DNA of 47,602 nucleotides from B73-G16 sp964611295 (GTDB taxonomy: Bacteria > Desulfobacterota > B13-G15), in assembly GCA_964611295.1 (NCBI GenBank), contig CAZSWV010000011.1:1-47602 (forward strand), in the 5' to 3' direction. A program made the translations under genes and the position numbers. This document shows, piece by piece, positions 8,166-16,097 of the stretch. The notes beneath the pieces are model-generated. The model saw nothing but the letters and a program-made list of their open reading frames with translations, did not search any database and had not been told where the DNA came from. Positions within the stretch are counted from its first letter, which is position 1; the number at the start of each line of letters is the position of its first letter.

Positions 8166-10436
8166 TCAATCCTCCTTTATGTAATGCTTTTTGATGTACC
8201 TCCATATGATGTCAGGCGTATAAGGTAGTTCATAAATTGGGAAACCTAAAGCATGGTACAGGGCACACGCAAGGGCACTATAGGCGTTCATCCTAATGGT
8301 GAGTCCTCCTTCTTTCGCTCCAAAAGGTCCTTCAGGGTCATAGGATTCGACAATAATTGGTTGGATCTTTGGAACGTCGCACGCTAAGGGAACCTTGTAT
8401 TCCAGAAGATCGGGGTTTAGCAAAAAACCTTTGTGCCAAAGGTTTTTCTCCATCAAAAGGGCCACGCCAGCTTGAACAATCGAGCCTTCAATCTGACCCT
8501 CTACAGCCATGGGATTTATTGGAAATCCGCAGTCATGAGCTCCCACTGCATTCTTGAACCATACTTTCCCAGTATTGAGATCGACCTCCATCTCGGCTAC
8601 TGTTGTGCCATAAGAAAAAGTTCCTGCTAACTGCCCGTAAGGGTTAGAGACCCATTCTCTTTCCCTGTCGATATTTGGCATATAACAACCTATGCCAATG
8701 ATAGGTTTTCCACGATAAAAAGCTTCTCTTATAACAGTGGCAATTGGTAGTTTATATGCGTTATCTTTACTAATTACCATTCCATCTCTTAATTCAAGTT
8801 GATCTTCAGACACCTTTATTATTTCAGAAGCTAAGGCTAAAATCTGTCTTTTTGCATCTTCACACGCACGCTTCACTGCATTACCGCCTACAAACGTAGC
8901 AGCTTGCGAATACGCACCAGGGTCTAGGCTTGTTACTTCTGTGTCTGCATTTACAAGGTTTATATTTTCCAGCGATAAACCAAGAACTTCAGCTGCAATT
9001 TGCAATACCATTTGCTCATTACCTTGACCATTGTCGACTATAGCAGTAATAATAGTTGCGTGGCCATCTTCATCAAACTTTATATAGCAAGTGGAGCTGG
9101 ACCTGAAGCCCATAGGGAATCCACACATCATAGCCACTGAGCTCAAACCTATGCCCTTGCCTCTGGGTAAATTTTTCCGTTTATTTCGCCACTCTGAGAC
9201 CTCAACTGCTTTCTTAATAGTTTCTTCGAGCCCGCAACTTATTATTTTTGACCTTGTGGCTGTTTCTTCGCCTGTCTTTAACCCATTTTTTAACCTTATT
9301 TCTACAGGGTCTAAGCCTAACTCCTCAGCTATGATGTCAAGTTGTACCTCATTACCCACAAGAAAAGCCCTACCATGGCAACCATACATTCCTCGTATTC
9401 CTTTATTAGTAAAGACCCTATATCCATCATAACGCACGTTTGGCAAGCGATAGGTTTCTTCATATACATAGAATGGTACAGAAGTAGCTATTGGACCAGT
9501 AGAACTATAAGCACCACCATCATAAATAACCTTAAATTCCTTGCCTATGATTGTTCCATCCTTCTTTACCGCTGTTTTTATAGTGGCAATCACGTCATGA
9601 ACTTGCCTTGTAGACATAGCATTTTCTTCACGAGTAAGTACAAGTTTCACAGGTCTACCTGTTTTTATCGAGAGCAGTGAAGCGATAAAATCAGCAGGTT
9701 GTACTTCACTTCTCCCTCCAAAAGCTCCTCCTATAGTTACATGTCTTACTTTGATCCTGTGGAGCGGAATTCCTAAGAGATTGGATAGGGCCTTTGCCCT
9801 TACATGAGGACCTGCGTTAGGGCACCAAAGTTCCAAGTAACCGTCGTGGTAAAAGGCTACCACTGCATAAGGTTCAAGCATGGCATAAGCCTCACCAGCG
9901 GCCCTGAAGGTATCTTCCCTGACCAAATAGGCTTCCTTGAACGCTTTATCTACATCTCCCCTTTCTATATGGACATGGACATTAATGTTTCGAGGGAACT
10001 CCTCGTGGATTAAAGGTGCCCCTTCTTGCATGGCCTCAATTGGATCAAAAACCGCTGGCAAGGGTTCGTACTCTACTTTTATCAAATCAAGAGCTTCCAG
10101 AGCGGTTTCTTCATCTACGGCAGCCACTGCTGCTACGTCCTCTCCAATATAACGGACCTTATCAGTGGGTAACATAGGGTGATCCCGAGTATAGGGAAAA
10201 ACACCCCACTTTACTCTTTTTGTATCAAAACCGGTAACCACAGCTTTAACGCCAATCAAAGTTTTTGCACGGGAGACATCGATATTGAGAATGCGGGCAT
10301 GAGGAAAAGGACTTCTTAAGACTTTGGCCACAAGCATCCCTGGGAGCTTTATATCCGCTGTGTACACGGCTTCACCCGTTACCTTGGAATAGGCATCACG
10401 CCTAGGGAAACTTTTCCCTACTACTTTGTATTCCAT
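8166..10436 (-). CDS. Molybdenum enzyme large subunit (HcrA/xanthine dehydrogenase family), unusual active-site loop
   Basis: A 756-residue molybdopterin-binding subunit with the N-terminus FPRRDAYSKVTGEAVYTADI, GGAFGGRSE near residue 240, and DNGQGNEQ in the Q-loop region. Near residue 705 the loop reads GPFGAKEGGLTIR where the family normally has GAKxxGE; the conserved catalytic Glu position is Leu here. I checked this reading on the DNA (complement of about 8293-8330). The enzyme may rely on the earlier Glu (AKE), use different chemistry, or have lost hydroxylase activity. It is flanked by the TRAP importer and its own FAD and Fe-S subunits. An in-frame GGAGG precedes the ATG. Confidence 0.9.
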   Translation of the reverse strand: MEYKVVGKSFPRRDAYSKVTGEAVYTADIKLPGMLVAKVLRSPFPHARILNIDVSRAKTLIGVKAVVTGFDTKRVKWGVFPYTRDHPMLPTDKVRYIGEDVAAVAAVDEETALEALDLIKVEYEPLPAVFDPIEAMQEGAPLIHEEFPRNINVHVHIERGDVDKAFKEAYLVREDTFRAAGEAYAMLEPYAVVAFYHDGYLELWCPNAGPHVRAKALSNLLGIPLHRIKVRHVTIGGAFGGRSEVQPADFIASLLSIKTGRPVKLVLTREENAMSTRQVHDVIATIKTAVKKDGTIIGKEFKVIYDGGAYSSTGPIATSVPFYVYEETYRLPNVRYDGYRVFTNKGIRGMYGCHGRAFLVGNEVQLDIIAEELGLDPVEIRLKNGLKTGEETATRSKIISCGLEETIKKAVEVSEWRNKRKNLPRGKGIGLSSVAMMCGFPMGFRSSSTCYIKFDEDGHATIITAIVDNGQGNEQMVLQIAAEVLGLSLENINLVNADTEVTSLDPGAYSQAATFVGGNAVKRACEDAKRQILALASEIIKVSEDQLELRDGMVISKDNAYKLPIATVIREAFYRGKPIIGIGCYMPNIDREREWVSNPYGQLAGTFSYGTTVAEMEVDLNTGKVWFKNAVGAHDCGFPINPMAVEGQIEGSIVQAGVALLMEKNLWHKGFLLNPDLLEYKVPLACDVPKIQPIIVESYDPEGPFGAKEGGLTIRMNAYSALACALYHALGFPIYELPYTPDIIWRYIKKHYIKED

Positions 10437-10455
10437 TTGATACCTCCATTGGCTC

Positions 10456-11745
10456 TCATGTTATTACCAATTGAGGAAAGATTATGATTAAAATCAAACA
10501 AATTATATAAGCCGGTAGAAAAGCAAATACACCACGAAAAACGTGATTAAGTGTTATTTCTGGATCAATGGAGCCCACAATATAAGCGTTTACTCCTACA
10601 GGAGGTGTAACTGCTCCCATAGTTGTTAATATATTAAGCCATATTCCAAACCATATGGGATCAATATTATTCAGCAATGCTATTGGAAATACTATTGGTA
10701 GTGTTACTAAAAGAAAGGCTAAAGCATCCATAATAGCTCCACCAATAATATATATAACCATTAAAACGCCGAAAAGTATCCACCTTGAAACGCCTATACG
10801 CATTATCTCAGACGCAACAAATTGAGGCAGTCCAGAAAGCGTTATAAACTTGCCGAAAACTAAAGCTCCAAATAAGATCATAAGTACCATACCGGTGAGA
10901 CGAAGTGTATCATCAATGGCTTGTAGAAATTTCCTAAACCCCAGCTTGCCGCTTATTGCTGCTACAAGTATGCTGAACAAGGTTCCTGCTCCACCTGCCT
11001 CTGTTGGGGTAAACCATCCTTTATATAGTCCCCCCATAAGTAAAGCAAAGATGGCCATGACCTCGAGCGTACCACGTAACGCTTTTATTCGTTGAGTCCA
11101 AGTGAAAATTGGTCCTGCAGGGGCTACTTGGGGGCGGCGCCAAACTATTAACCAAACTACCGCTATGAATAAGAAGGTCAGCATAACTCCTGGGACAATA
11201 GAACCTATAAACAGTTTCGAAATAGGTTGTCCTGTGTAAAGACCATACACGATCAAGACAATACTGGGTGGTATGACTACTCCGAGTGTTGAACCACATG
11301 CAATTACCCCTCCGGTGAGCACAGGTCCATATTTATAACGTTTCATTTCTGGTATCACTACTGTGCTCATAGTTGCTGCAGTTGCTGTATTGGATCCACA
11401 TACTGCAGCAAATCCAGCACATGCTAAAAGGGTAGAAACAGCAAGCCCTCCTTTTTTGTGTCCCATCCATCTATAAGCGCATTCAAACATCCTCTCACTT
11501 ATGCCGCAGCGAAAAACGATAGCACCCATAAGAACAAAAAGAGGGATAGCAGAAAAACCATACGAGGAAAAGGTAGTCCATGCAGCACTCACTGCCGTTG
11601 AAATTGCAACTTTAGGAGAGACTAAATAACTAATTCCTAACATACCAACAAGTGCCATAGCAAAACCAACAGGTATGGCTAACAGGAATAAAATAACCAA
11701 TAGCAGGAAAATCCCGCATAGTCCTATTAGTGCAGCCCCTTCCAT
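10456..11745 (-). CDS. TRAP transporter large permease (DctM)
   Basis: A 429-residue, very hydrophobic protein of the DctM family. Typical segments are VPVGFAMALVGMLG-like near the N-terminus, SAIPLFVLMGAIV, CGSNTATAATMSTVVIPEMKR, GVVIPPSIVLIVYG and TPTEAGGAGT. About a dozen membrane spans are expected. It forms the Na+-driven channel that takes solute from the DctP receptor. The gene lies 6 nt downstream of dctQ and 19 nt upstream of the molybdenum large subunit, so imported substrate and enzyme are probably matched. Confidence 0.95.
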   Translation of the reverse strand: MEGAALIGLCGIFLLLVILFLLAIPVGFAMALVGMLGISYLVSPKVAISTAVSAAWTTFSSYGFSAIPLFVLMGAIVFRCGISERMFECAYRWMGHKKGGLAVSTLLACAGFAAVCGSNTATAATMSTVVIPEMKRYKYGPVLTGGVIACGSTLGVVIPPSIVLIVYGLYTGQPISKLFIGSIVPGVMLTFLFIAVVWLIVWRRPQVAPAGPIFTWTQRIKALRGTLEVMAIFALLMGGLYKGWFTPTEAGGAGTLFSILVAAISGKLGFRKFLQAIDDTLRLTGMVLMILFGALVFGKFITLSGLPQFVASEIMRIGVSRWILFGVLMVIYIIGGAIMDALAFLLVTLPIVFPIALLNNIDPIWFGIWLNILTTMGAVTPPVGVNAYIVGSIDPEITLNHVFRGVFAFLPAYIICLILIIIFPQLVIT

Positions 11746-11751
11746 AAGTTC

Positions 11752-12201
11752 TTACATTCCGGTTCTTTCCTCTGTCAAGATTTTGCGACTCAAGTGAAAA
11801 CTAAGAACACAAAAACTTCCTGCAACGAAAAGCACAAATGGAGCAAGAGGAATCCTTAAAGTCTCTGAAGACTCGGCCCTTTTGCACACCTGAAGAAACC
11901 ATGTGAAAGATTCAAAGCTTAAAAATCCTGAAATTATTGTGCTTACAATGAGAGCTATCTTAGAAATTAAGTTTTTTGTCTTGACAGTGAATTTACGTAA
12001 CAACATATCAACTACTGTATGAGCACGTTCTAACTCTGCAAAAATTATAGCTATGGACATGAAAACTACCCCACCAAGTGAGACCAAATCGGGCGCCCCT
12101 GCAATAGGGGCGCCCAAAGGTCTCATTAACATATTCGTTCCTGTTACACTTGCCAGAAACAATAATATTATAAAACCTATATATCGAAGCGCCCTTCTCA
12201 T
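11752..12201 (-). CDS. TRAP transporter small permease (DctQ)
   Basis: A 149-residue membrane protein with four hydrophobic segments; the central AELERAHTVVDMLLRKF resembles the conserved EVxxRYxxxP-like/HVxVD segment of DctQ. The small permease links the periplasmic binding protein to DctM. The ATG at 12201 follows the dctP stop by 9 nt and precedes dctM by 6 nt. DctQ sequences are weakly conserved, so position between dctP and dctM is the main support. Confidence 0.88.
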   Translation of the reverse strand: MRRALRYIGFIILLFLASVTGTNMLMRPLGAPIAGAPDLVSLGGVVFMSIAIIFAELERAHTVVDMLLRKFTVKTKNLISKIALIVSTIISGFLSFESFTWFLQVCKRAESSETLRIPLAPFVLFVAGSFCVLSFHLSRKILTEERTGM

Positions 12202-12210
12202 ATAGGTCCT

Positions 12211-13254
12211 TTACCTAGTTTCAGGGTACTTCTTAGACATTTCATCTCGTAAGGCGAAAATATCCTTTAAAACCTCATCTGCCGGAATCCCTTTCGCCTT
12301 TGCACGTGCCAAATAGTCATCAAAAAGAGGTTTTATAAGCTCTTTCTTTTTAGCTATGTCTGATTCTGGCAAACTGTAATATTGCACTTTGTAAGTATTG
12401 ATGGTCCAATCAATAACTTCCTTTATGTAATCATCCATATAAGTTCCTGTCCAAAGACTTTGCTCCTCCGCCATGTTATCGAACAATTTCTGGACATCTT
12501 TAGGAAGCGATTCCCAACTTTTTTTATTCATAATCACAGCAAATGTTACAATACTATCGCCTAAATAAGTAACATGTCTACAATATTCTGCAAATTTATA
12601 ATCTTTAAGCACTTCAATGGAAGATAGATACCCTTTTATTAAACCCTTTTGTAGAGCTTCAGGGACATCGCTCATAGGCATACCCACAGGGGTGGCTCCC
12701 AGTGCCTTAAGGTAAGGGACACTTGCGCCAGCTGCACGGAGTTCCACACCCTTAAGATCAGCAAGGTTTTTTATCGGTATCTTACTAGCTATATGCATTG
12801 GGGCACACGTAAACATAGTAAGAACTTTTACTTTTTCGAGTTCCTTAGGTTGCCATTTTTGATAGAGTTTTAACAATGTCAAAGAAGCTACTTTTGTGTT
12901 AGGCCAACCGATCGGCAAATCCATCGCTTCAAGTAGTGGAAACATACCTGGGTGATAGGAAGGGCAAAAACAACCGATATCCGCAAGTCCTGCTACTACA
13001 CCGTCAAACATCCCCTTAGCATCAAGAAGTGTGCCTCCAGGAAAGGTTTTAACCTTAACCTTTCCACCTGTGCGTTTTTCTACTTCCTTAGCCCACCGTT
13101 CCATTTGGACACACGGAAAAGTCGTAGGCGCCGGGAAATTAGCGTAGCGTAACTCGATCATGGATGCGTTAGCTGTCTGAGCCCTCAAAAAAGTTAAGAC
13201 ATATATCATCCCTAAAAGGAAGGTACCTATGAATTTTAAAACCATTTTTTTCAT
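12211..13254 (-). CDS. TRAP transporter solute-binding protein (DctP)
   Basis: A secreted binding protein of about 347 residues. The N-terminus has lysines followed by a hydrophobic core and an A-x-A cleavage site (QTANA), then IELRYANFPAPTTFP, the usual start of mature DctP. Motifs such as KVKTFPGGTLLDA, NLADLKGVELRA and PEALQKGLIKG are typical. I chose the ATG at 13254 because AGGAGG lies 7 nt upstream; the GTG at 13260 is too close to that site. It is first in the minus-strand operon behind the promoter at 13286-13314. The ligand is unknown; the following aryl-type molybdenum enzyme suggests an aromatic or heterocyclic carboxylate. Confidence 0.93.
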   Translation of the reverse strand: MKKMVLKFIGTFLLGMIYVLTFLRAQTANASMIELRYANFPAPTTFPCVQMERWAKEVEKRTGGKVKVKTFPGGTLLDAKGMFDGVVAGLADIGCFCPSYHPGMFPLLEAMDLPIGWPNTKVASLTLLKLYQKWQPKELEKVKVLTMFTCAPMHIASKIPIKNLADLKGVELRAAGASVPYLKALGATPVGMPMSDVPEALQKGLIKGYLSSIEVLKDYKFAEYCRHVTYLGDSIVTFAVIMNKKSWESLPKDVQKLFDNMAEEQSLWTGTYMDDYIKEVIDWTINTYKVQYYSLPESDIAKKKELIKPLFDDYLARAKAKGIPADEVLKDIFALRDEMSKKYPETR

Positions 13255-13284
13255 CTTCACACCTCCTCAGAGGGTATTTATTTT

Positions 13285-13294
13285 TTGTATACAA
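13285..13294. promoter_or_regulatory. TTGTATACAA palindrome over the -10 box (possible GntR/FadR-type operator)
   Basis: A perfect 10-nt palindrome covers the -10 hexamer of the dctP promoter. Sites of the form TTGTATACAA are typical for GntR-superfamily regulators of organic-acid catabolism. No GntR gene is in the window, so the regulator is unidentified. Confidence 0.4.
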
Positions 13295-13314
13295 TATTTA
13301 ATACGAAAAGTCAA
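13286..13314 (-). promoter_or_regulatory. Sigma70-type promoter of the TRAP/molybdenum-enzyme operon
   Basis: Read on the minus strand: -35 TTGACT (13309-13314), 17-nt spacer, -10 TATACA (13286-13291). It lies about 32 nt before the dctP start. The spacing and hexamers are close to consensus. Confidence 0.75.
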
Positions 13315-13352
13315 GCAGGTGGTTAAAAAGGGTTTTATATTTGTGTCAAATT

Positions 13353-13376
13353 AACGCCAACCTTGAAAATGGCGTT
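13353..13376. repeat. Inverted repeat AACGCCA-N10-TGGCGTT upstream of the ABC exporter
   Basis: Seven-base perfect arms at 13353-13359 and 13370-13376, in the gap between the divergent dctP and ABC-exporter genes. There is no U-run on the plus strand, so it is more likely a protein-binding site or a weak hairpin in the leader than a terminator. Confidence 0.35.
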
Positions 13377-13430
13377 TGAACAGCAAGGACTTGCAGATTT
13401 TGGGAGTAATAAGGTATGTGGGATTAAGTG

Positions 13431-14285
13431 ATGGCATTCCCTATAAATGCAACAATTTATGTTAAGTCCGTCGCTAAGTCTTATAACGGCCTTAAGGCTT
13501 TAGATGGGGTTTCACTTGAGGTGGAAAGAGGAGAGGTTTTTGGCCTTATCGGTCCAAATGGTGCAGGGAAGACCACGCTTATAAGGATCCTCACTACCCT
13601 TACAAAACCGGACGAGGGCTTCGCATATGTCATGGGTTTTGATGTAGTTAAGGAGCCTTTAAGAGTGAAAGGAGTCATAGGAGTGGTACACCAAGAGAAC
13701 AACCTGGACAAAGAACTCACCGTTTACGAAAACCTCCTGGTATACGGTTTCTTACACAAGGTGCCTCGCTTAAGGCAAAAAATTGAGTATCTTCTAGAGG
13801 CCTTAGGGATTAAGGAAAGGAAGAATTCCTTGGTTTCGTCTCTTTCTGGTGGAATGCAGAGAAGACTTATCCTCGCAAGGGCCCTTTTACCAGATCCCCC
13901 TATCCTGTTCCTGGACGAACCAACAACTGGTCTAGATCCACAAGCAAGGAGGACCATATGGGACGTCATAAGGAAAGGAAAGGCACAAGGTAAGACCATC
14001 TTCATCACTACCCACTATATCGAAGAGGCCGAGAGCCTGTGCGACAGGGTTGCCATCATTCATGAGGGTAAGATCATAGCTATGGGTACCCCGGACGAGT
14101 TGAAGAGCCGGCTAGGTGAATTTGTCCTAGAACATATCGATGCGAAAGGACGGCTTCACCAATGGTTTTGTAAGGACCAAGAGGAGGCTTATGGATTTGT
14201 CAGGGAAAAGGGGATCCCTTTGACCATAAGGAAGGTTAACTTGGAGGACGTCTTTATCGCCCTGACAGGGAGAAAAATGAAATGA
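13431..14285 (+). CDS. ABC-2 type exporter ATP-binding protein (DrrA/CcmA-like)
   Basis: A 284-residue ABC ATPase with Walker A GPNGAGKTT, the Q-loop VHQENN, the signature LSGGMQRR, Walker B ILFLDEPTTGLDP and the H-loop FITTHYIEEAE. The C-terminal extension (about residues 215-284) is typical of DrrA-type drug or lipid exporters. The frame also has a GTG one codon earlier at 13428; neither start has a clear ribosome-binding site. It overlaps the permease gene by ATGA, forming a two-gene half-transporter. Substrate is unknown. Confidence 0.93.
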   Translation: MAFPINATIYVKSVAKSYNGLKALDGVSLEVERGEVFGLIGPNGAGKTTLIRILTTLTKPDEGFAYVMGFDVVKEPLRVKGVIGVVHQENNLDKELTVYENLLVYGFLHKVPRLRQKIEYLLEALGIKERKNSLVSSLSGGMQRRLILARALLPDPPILFLDEPTTGLDPQARRTIWDVIRKGKAQGKTIFITTHYIEEAESLCDRVAIIHEGKIIAMGTPDELKSRLGEFVLEHIDAKGRLHQWFCKDQEEAYGFVREKGIPLTIRKVNLEDVFIALTGRKMK

Positions 14286-15031
14286 GGGGATTTGATTGGT
14301 ATCCTGTGTTCTTCCGAGAAATGCTACTTTTTAAGAGGAGGTTTTTCCGCCTTGGATACTTCCTCTCGGCTATGATGGTCCCTTTGATCTACTTGATAGT
14401 GTTTGGCTTAGGGTTAGGGAGAGACATACGGATTTCTTCCTCTTACAGTTACCTCGGATTCCTCATACCCGGACTTGTGGCAATGAGCTCTATGGTGAAT
14501 TCGTACTCCTGGATAGCTAATTCGGTAAACCTTGGACGTCTTCATTTCAAGACCTTTCAAGTCCTCCTTCAAGCCCCTATACCCCTCTTTTGTGTAGTTT
14601 TAGGAGAAGTGTTGTCAGCTATGGTAAAAGGCCTTTTTGCAGGTTTCCTTGTACTTCTGGCAGGCCTGCTTGTACCCTCAGGAATTTCGCTCAAGGCGCC
14701 CTTTTGGATAGCCTTTGTCATGAACTGTTTCCTTTTTGCCAGTCTGGGTTTTGTGGTCGGTATGCTGAGCAAGGGGCATGAGGAAACAGCCACATATTCC
14801 AACTTCCTCATCCTCCCTATGGCCTTTTTCTGCGGCACCTTTTTTCCCCTGGAGAGGATCCCAGGATTTCTACGCCCTTTTGTCTACCTAATGCCATTGA
14901 CCCATACAAATTTACTTATAAGAAGGACCGCGTTCGATAAAATGGCCCTTTTGTCTTGGGTTGTGCTCGGGGGATATTGCCTTTTGTTCTTTTCCCTTGC
15001 TTTGAAATTGACAAAGGACTATGACGAATAA
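14282..15031 (+). CDS. ABC-2 type exporter permease
   Basis: A 249-residue inner-membrane protein with about six hydrophobic spans. LIPGLVAMSSMVNSYSW and the PLERIPGFLRPFVYLMPLTH segment before the last span are typical of ABC2_membrane permeases. It dimerises and pairs with the ATPase encoded immediately upstream (4-nt overlap). Export substrate is not indicated. Confidence 0.9.
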   Translation: MRGFDWYPVFFREMLLFKRRFFRLGYFLSAMMVPLIYLIVFGLGLGRDIRISSSYSYLGFLIPGLVAMSSMVNSYSWIANSVNLGRLHFKTFQVLLQAPIPLFCVVLGEVLSAMVKGLFAGFLVLLAGLLVPSGISLKAPFWIAFVMNCFLFASLGFVVGMLSKGHEETATYSNFLILPMAFFCGTFFPLERIPGFLRPFVYLMPLTHTNLLIRRTAFDKMALLSWVVLGGYCLLFFSLALKLTKDYDE

Positions 15032-15048
15032 CTTGTTCGTCTATGTCC

Positions 15049-15077
15049 TTGACGCTTACTTAGAGGATCGGTTATCC
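15049..15077 (+). promoter_or_regulatory. Possible promoter upstream of the TonB-like gene
   Basis: -35 TTGACG (15049-15054), 17-nt spacer, -10 TTATCC (15072-15077). Transcription would start just before the hairpin at 15095-15137. The -35 and spacing are good; the -10 is only fair. Confidence 0.45.
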
Positions 15078-15094
15078 TTACCGAAGGGGAAACA

Positions 15095-15137
15095 GAGGCC
15101 ATGAAGGCCAAAAGGGCCTTTATGGCCTTTTGTTTTT
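15095..15137 (+). terminator. Intrinsic terminator-like hairpin with T-rich tail directly before the TonB-like start codon
   Basis: AGGCCATGAAGGCC pairs with GGGCCTTTATGGCCTT (one G-U) around an AAAA loop, followed by TTGTTTTT. It could end the ABC-exporter transcript. However, it lies downstream of a possible promoter (15049-15077) and ends about 5 nt before the ATG at 15142, so it could also act as an attenuator for the TonB-like gene. Confidence 0.6.
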
Positions 15138-15141
15138 AGTT

Positions 15142-15897
15142 ATGAGAGCCATTGGAGACCGTAAGATAAGGCTTTGGTTTTTCCTTTTTGCCTCCCTCTT
15201 CATCCATGCAAGTGCCTTTTTGTTCCTTTCACATAGTGGCAAAAAGAAAGCTCTTGCACCTGTCGCCCTTGAGGTTAAACTGGTGGAACTGCCTACTTTT
15301 TCTGACCCTCAACAAGGTAGCCTCAAGGCCAGAGAAAGTTCTATAGCCACCCCCCCTCAAGTTAGGGGTACCAACCCAAATCCCCTTCTTGTCCTTAAAA
15401 AAGCAAGGCCTTCGCTTGGTGAATTTTTGGAAAGCCCTCAGACTTCTGAGGGTGTGAAGTATTGGGAACTGGAGGAAACTTTAGCCGATGACCCCCTTAC
15501 AGAGAAAAAGGAACACACAGAAAGCCTGATTTCAGACAGTGTGGCCTTAAGTTCAAAGACCGGAGACTTACACCAAAGTACAGAAGAGGAACGTCTTCTT
15601 TTTGTCTATGAAGAATCGGAGGTCAGCCAGCGTCCTTACTTTAAAACCTTGGTCAAGCCCAAATACCCGGAAATAGCAAGAAAGATGGGGAAAGAAGGCC
15701 TGGTGGTCCTTAGGGTACTAGTGGATGAAAATGGAAGGGTTAAAGAAGTACAAGTGCTAAGGTCTGCGGGATTTGGTTTCGATGAGGAGGCAAAAAAAGC
15801 CATACGACAAAGCCTCTTTGAACCCGCAAAACACCACGGAAAACCCGTACCTTGTTATGTAAGGGTACCGGTGAGGTTTGTACTGGAAGAAAACTAA
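15142..15897 (+). CDS. TonB-like energy-transducing protein
   Basis: A protein of about 251 residues: short basic N-terminus, one transmembrane segment (LWFFLFASLFIHASAFLFL), a long polar periplasmic linker (about residues 35-160), and a C-terminal TonB domain with VKPKYPEIARKMGKEG and the VxVLRSxGFGFDEEAKKA pattern. It would couple the inner-membrane proton gradient to outer-membrane receptors, which implies a two-membrane cell. ExbB/ExbD are not in the window. The frame could start earlier at a TTG (15130), but that lies inside the terminator-like T-run, so the ATG is preferred. There is no visible ribosome-binding site. Confidence 0.85.
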   Translation: MRAIGDRKIRLWFFLFASLFIHASAFLFLSHSGKKKALAPVALEVKLVELPTFSDPQQGSLKARESSIATPPQVRGTNPNPLLVLKKARPSLGEFLESPQTSEGVKYWELEETLADDPLTEKKEHTESLISDSVALSSKTGDLHQSTEEERLLFVYEESEVSQRPYFKTLVKPKYPEIARKMGKEGLVVLRVLVDENGRVKEVQVLRSAGFGFDEEAKKAIRQSLFEPAKHHGKPVPCYVRVPVRFVLEEN

Positions 15898-15899
15898 GT

Positions 15900-15975
15900 T
15901 GGTGGTCCCAACGGGACTCGAACCCGTGTCTCTGGCGTGAGAGGCCAGTATCCTAGGCCGCTAGACGATGGGACC
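15900..15975 (-). tRNA. tRNA-Glu (anticodon CTC)
   Basis: The minus strand folds as a 76-nt tRNA: acceptor GGTCCCA with TGGGACC, TCGTCTAG D-arm start, anticodon stem CTGGC/GCCAG with loop CTCTCAC, T-loop GGTTCGAGTC, and an encoded ACCA end. The loop gives anticodon CTC (codon GAG). The 3' end lies only 2 nt from the stop of the convergent TonB-like gene. Confidence 0.96.
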
Positions 15976-15978
15976 ACC

Positions 15979-16052
15979 TGGCTGGGGGACGAGGATTCGA
16001 ACCCCGGCTACGAGGTCCAGAGCCTCGCGTCCTGCCGCTAGACGATCCCCCA
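15979..16052 (-). tRNA. tRNA-Gln (anticodon CTG)
   Basis: The minus strand gives a 74-nt tRNA: acceptor TGGGGGA with TCCCCCA, anticodon stem CGAGG/CCTCG with loop CTCTGGA, T-loop GGTTCGAATC, discriminator G and encoded CCA. Anticodon CTG reads CAG. It lies just 3 nt upstream of tRNA-Glu, in the same transcript. Confidence 0.96.
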
Positions 16053-16064
16053 GTTTCTAATGGA

Positions 16065-16093
16065 TAAATAAACGAAAAACCTCTCGAGGTCAA
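16065..16093 (-). promoter_or_regulatory. Promoter of the tRNA-Gln/tRNA-Glu pair
   Basis: Minus strand: -35 TTGACC (16088-16093), 17-nt spacer, -10 TATTTA (16065-16070), about 13 nt before the mature 5' end of tRNA-Gln. It fits exactly between the end of the nuclease gene and the tRNAs. Confidence 0.65.
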
Positions 16094-16097
16094 GTTC

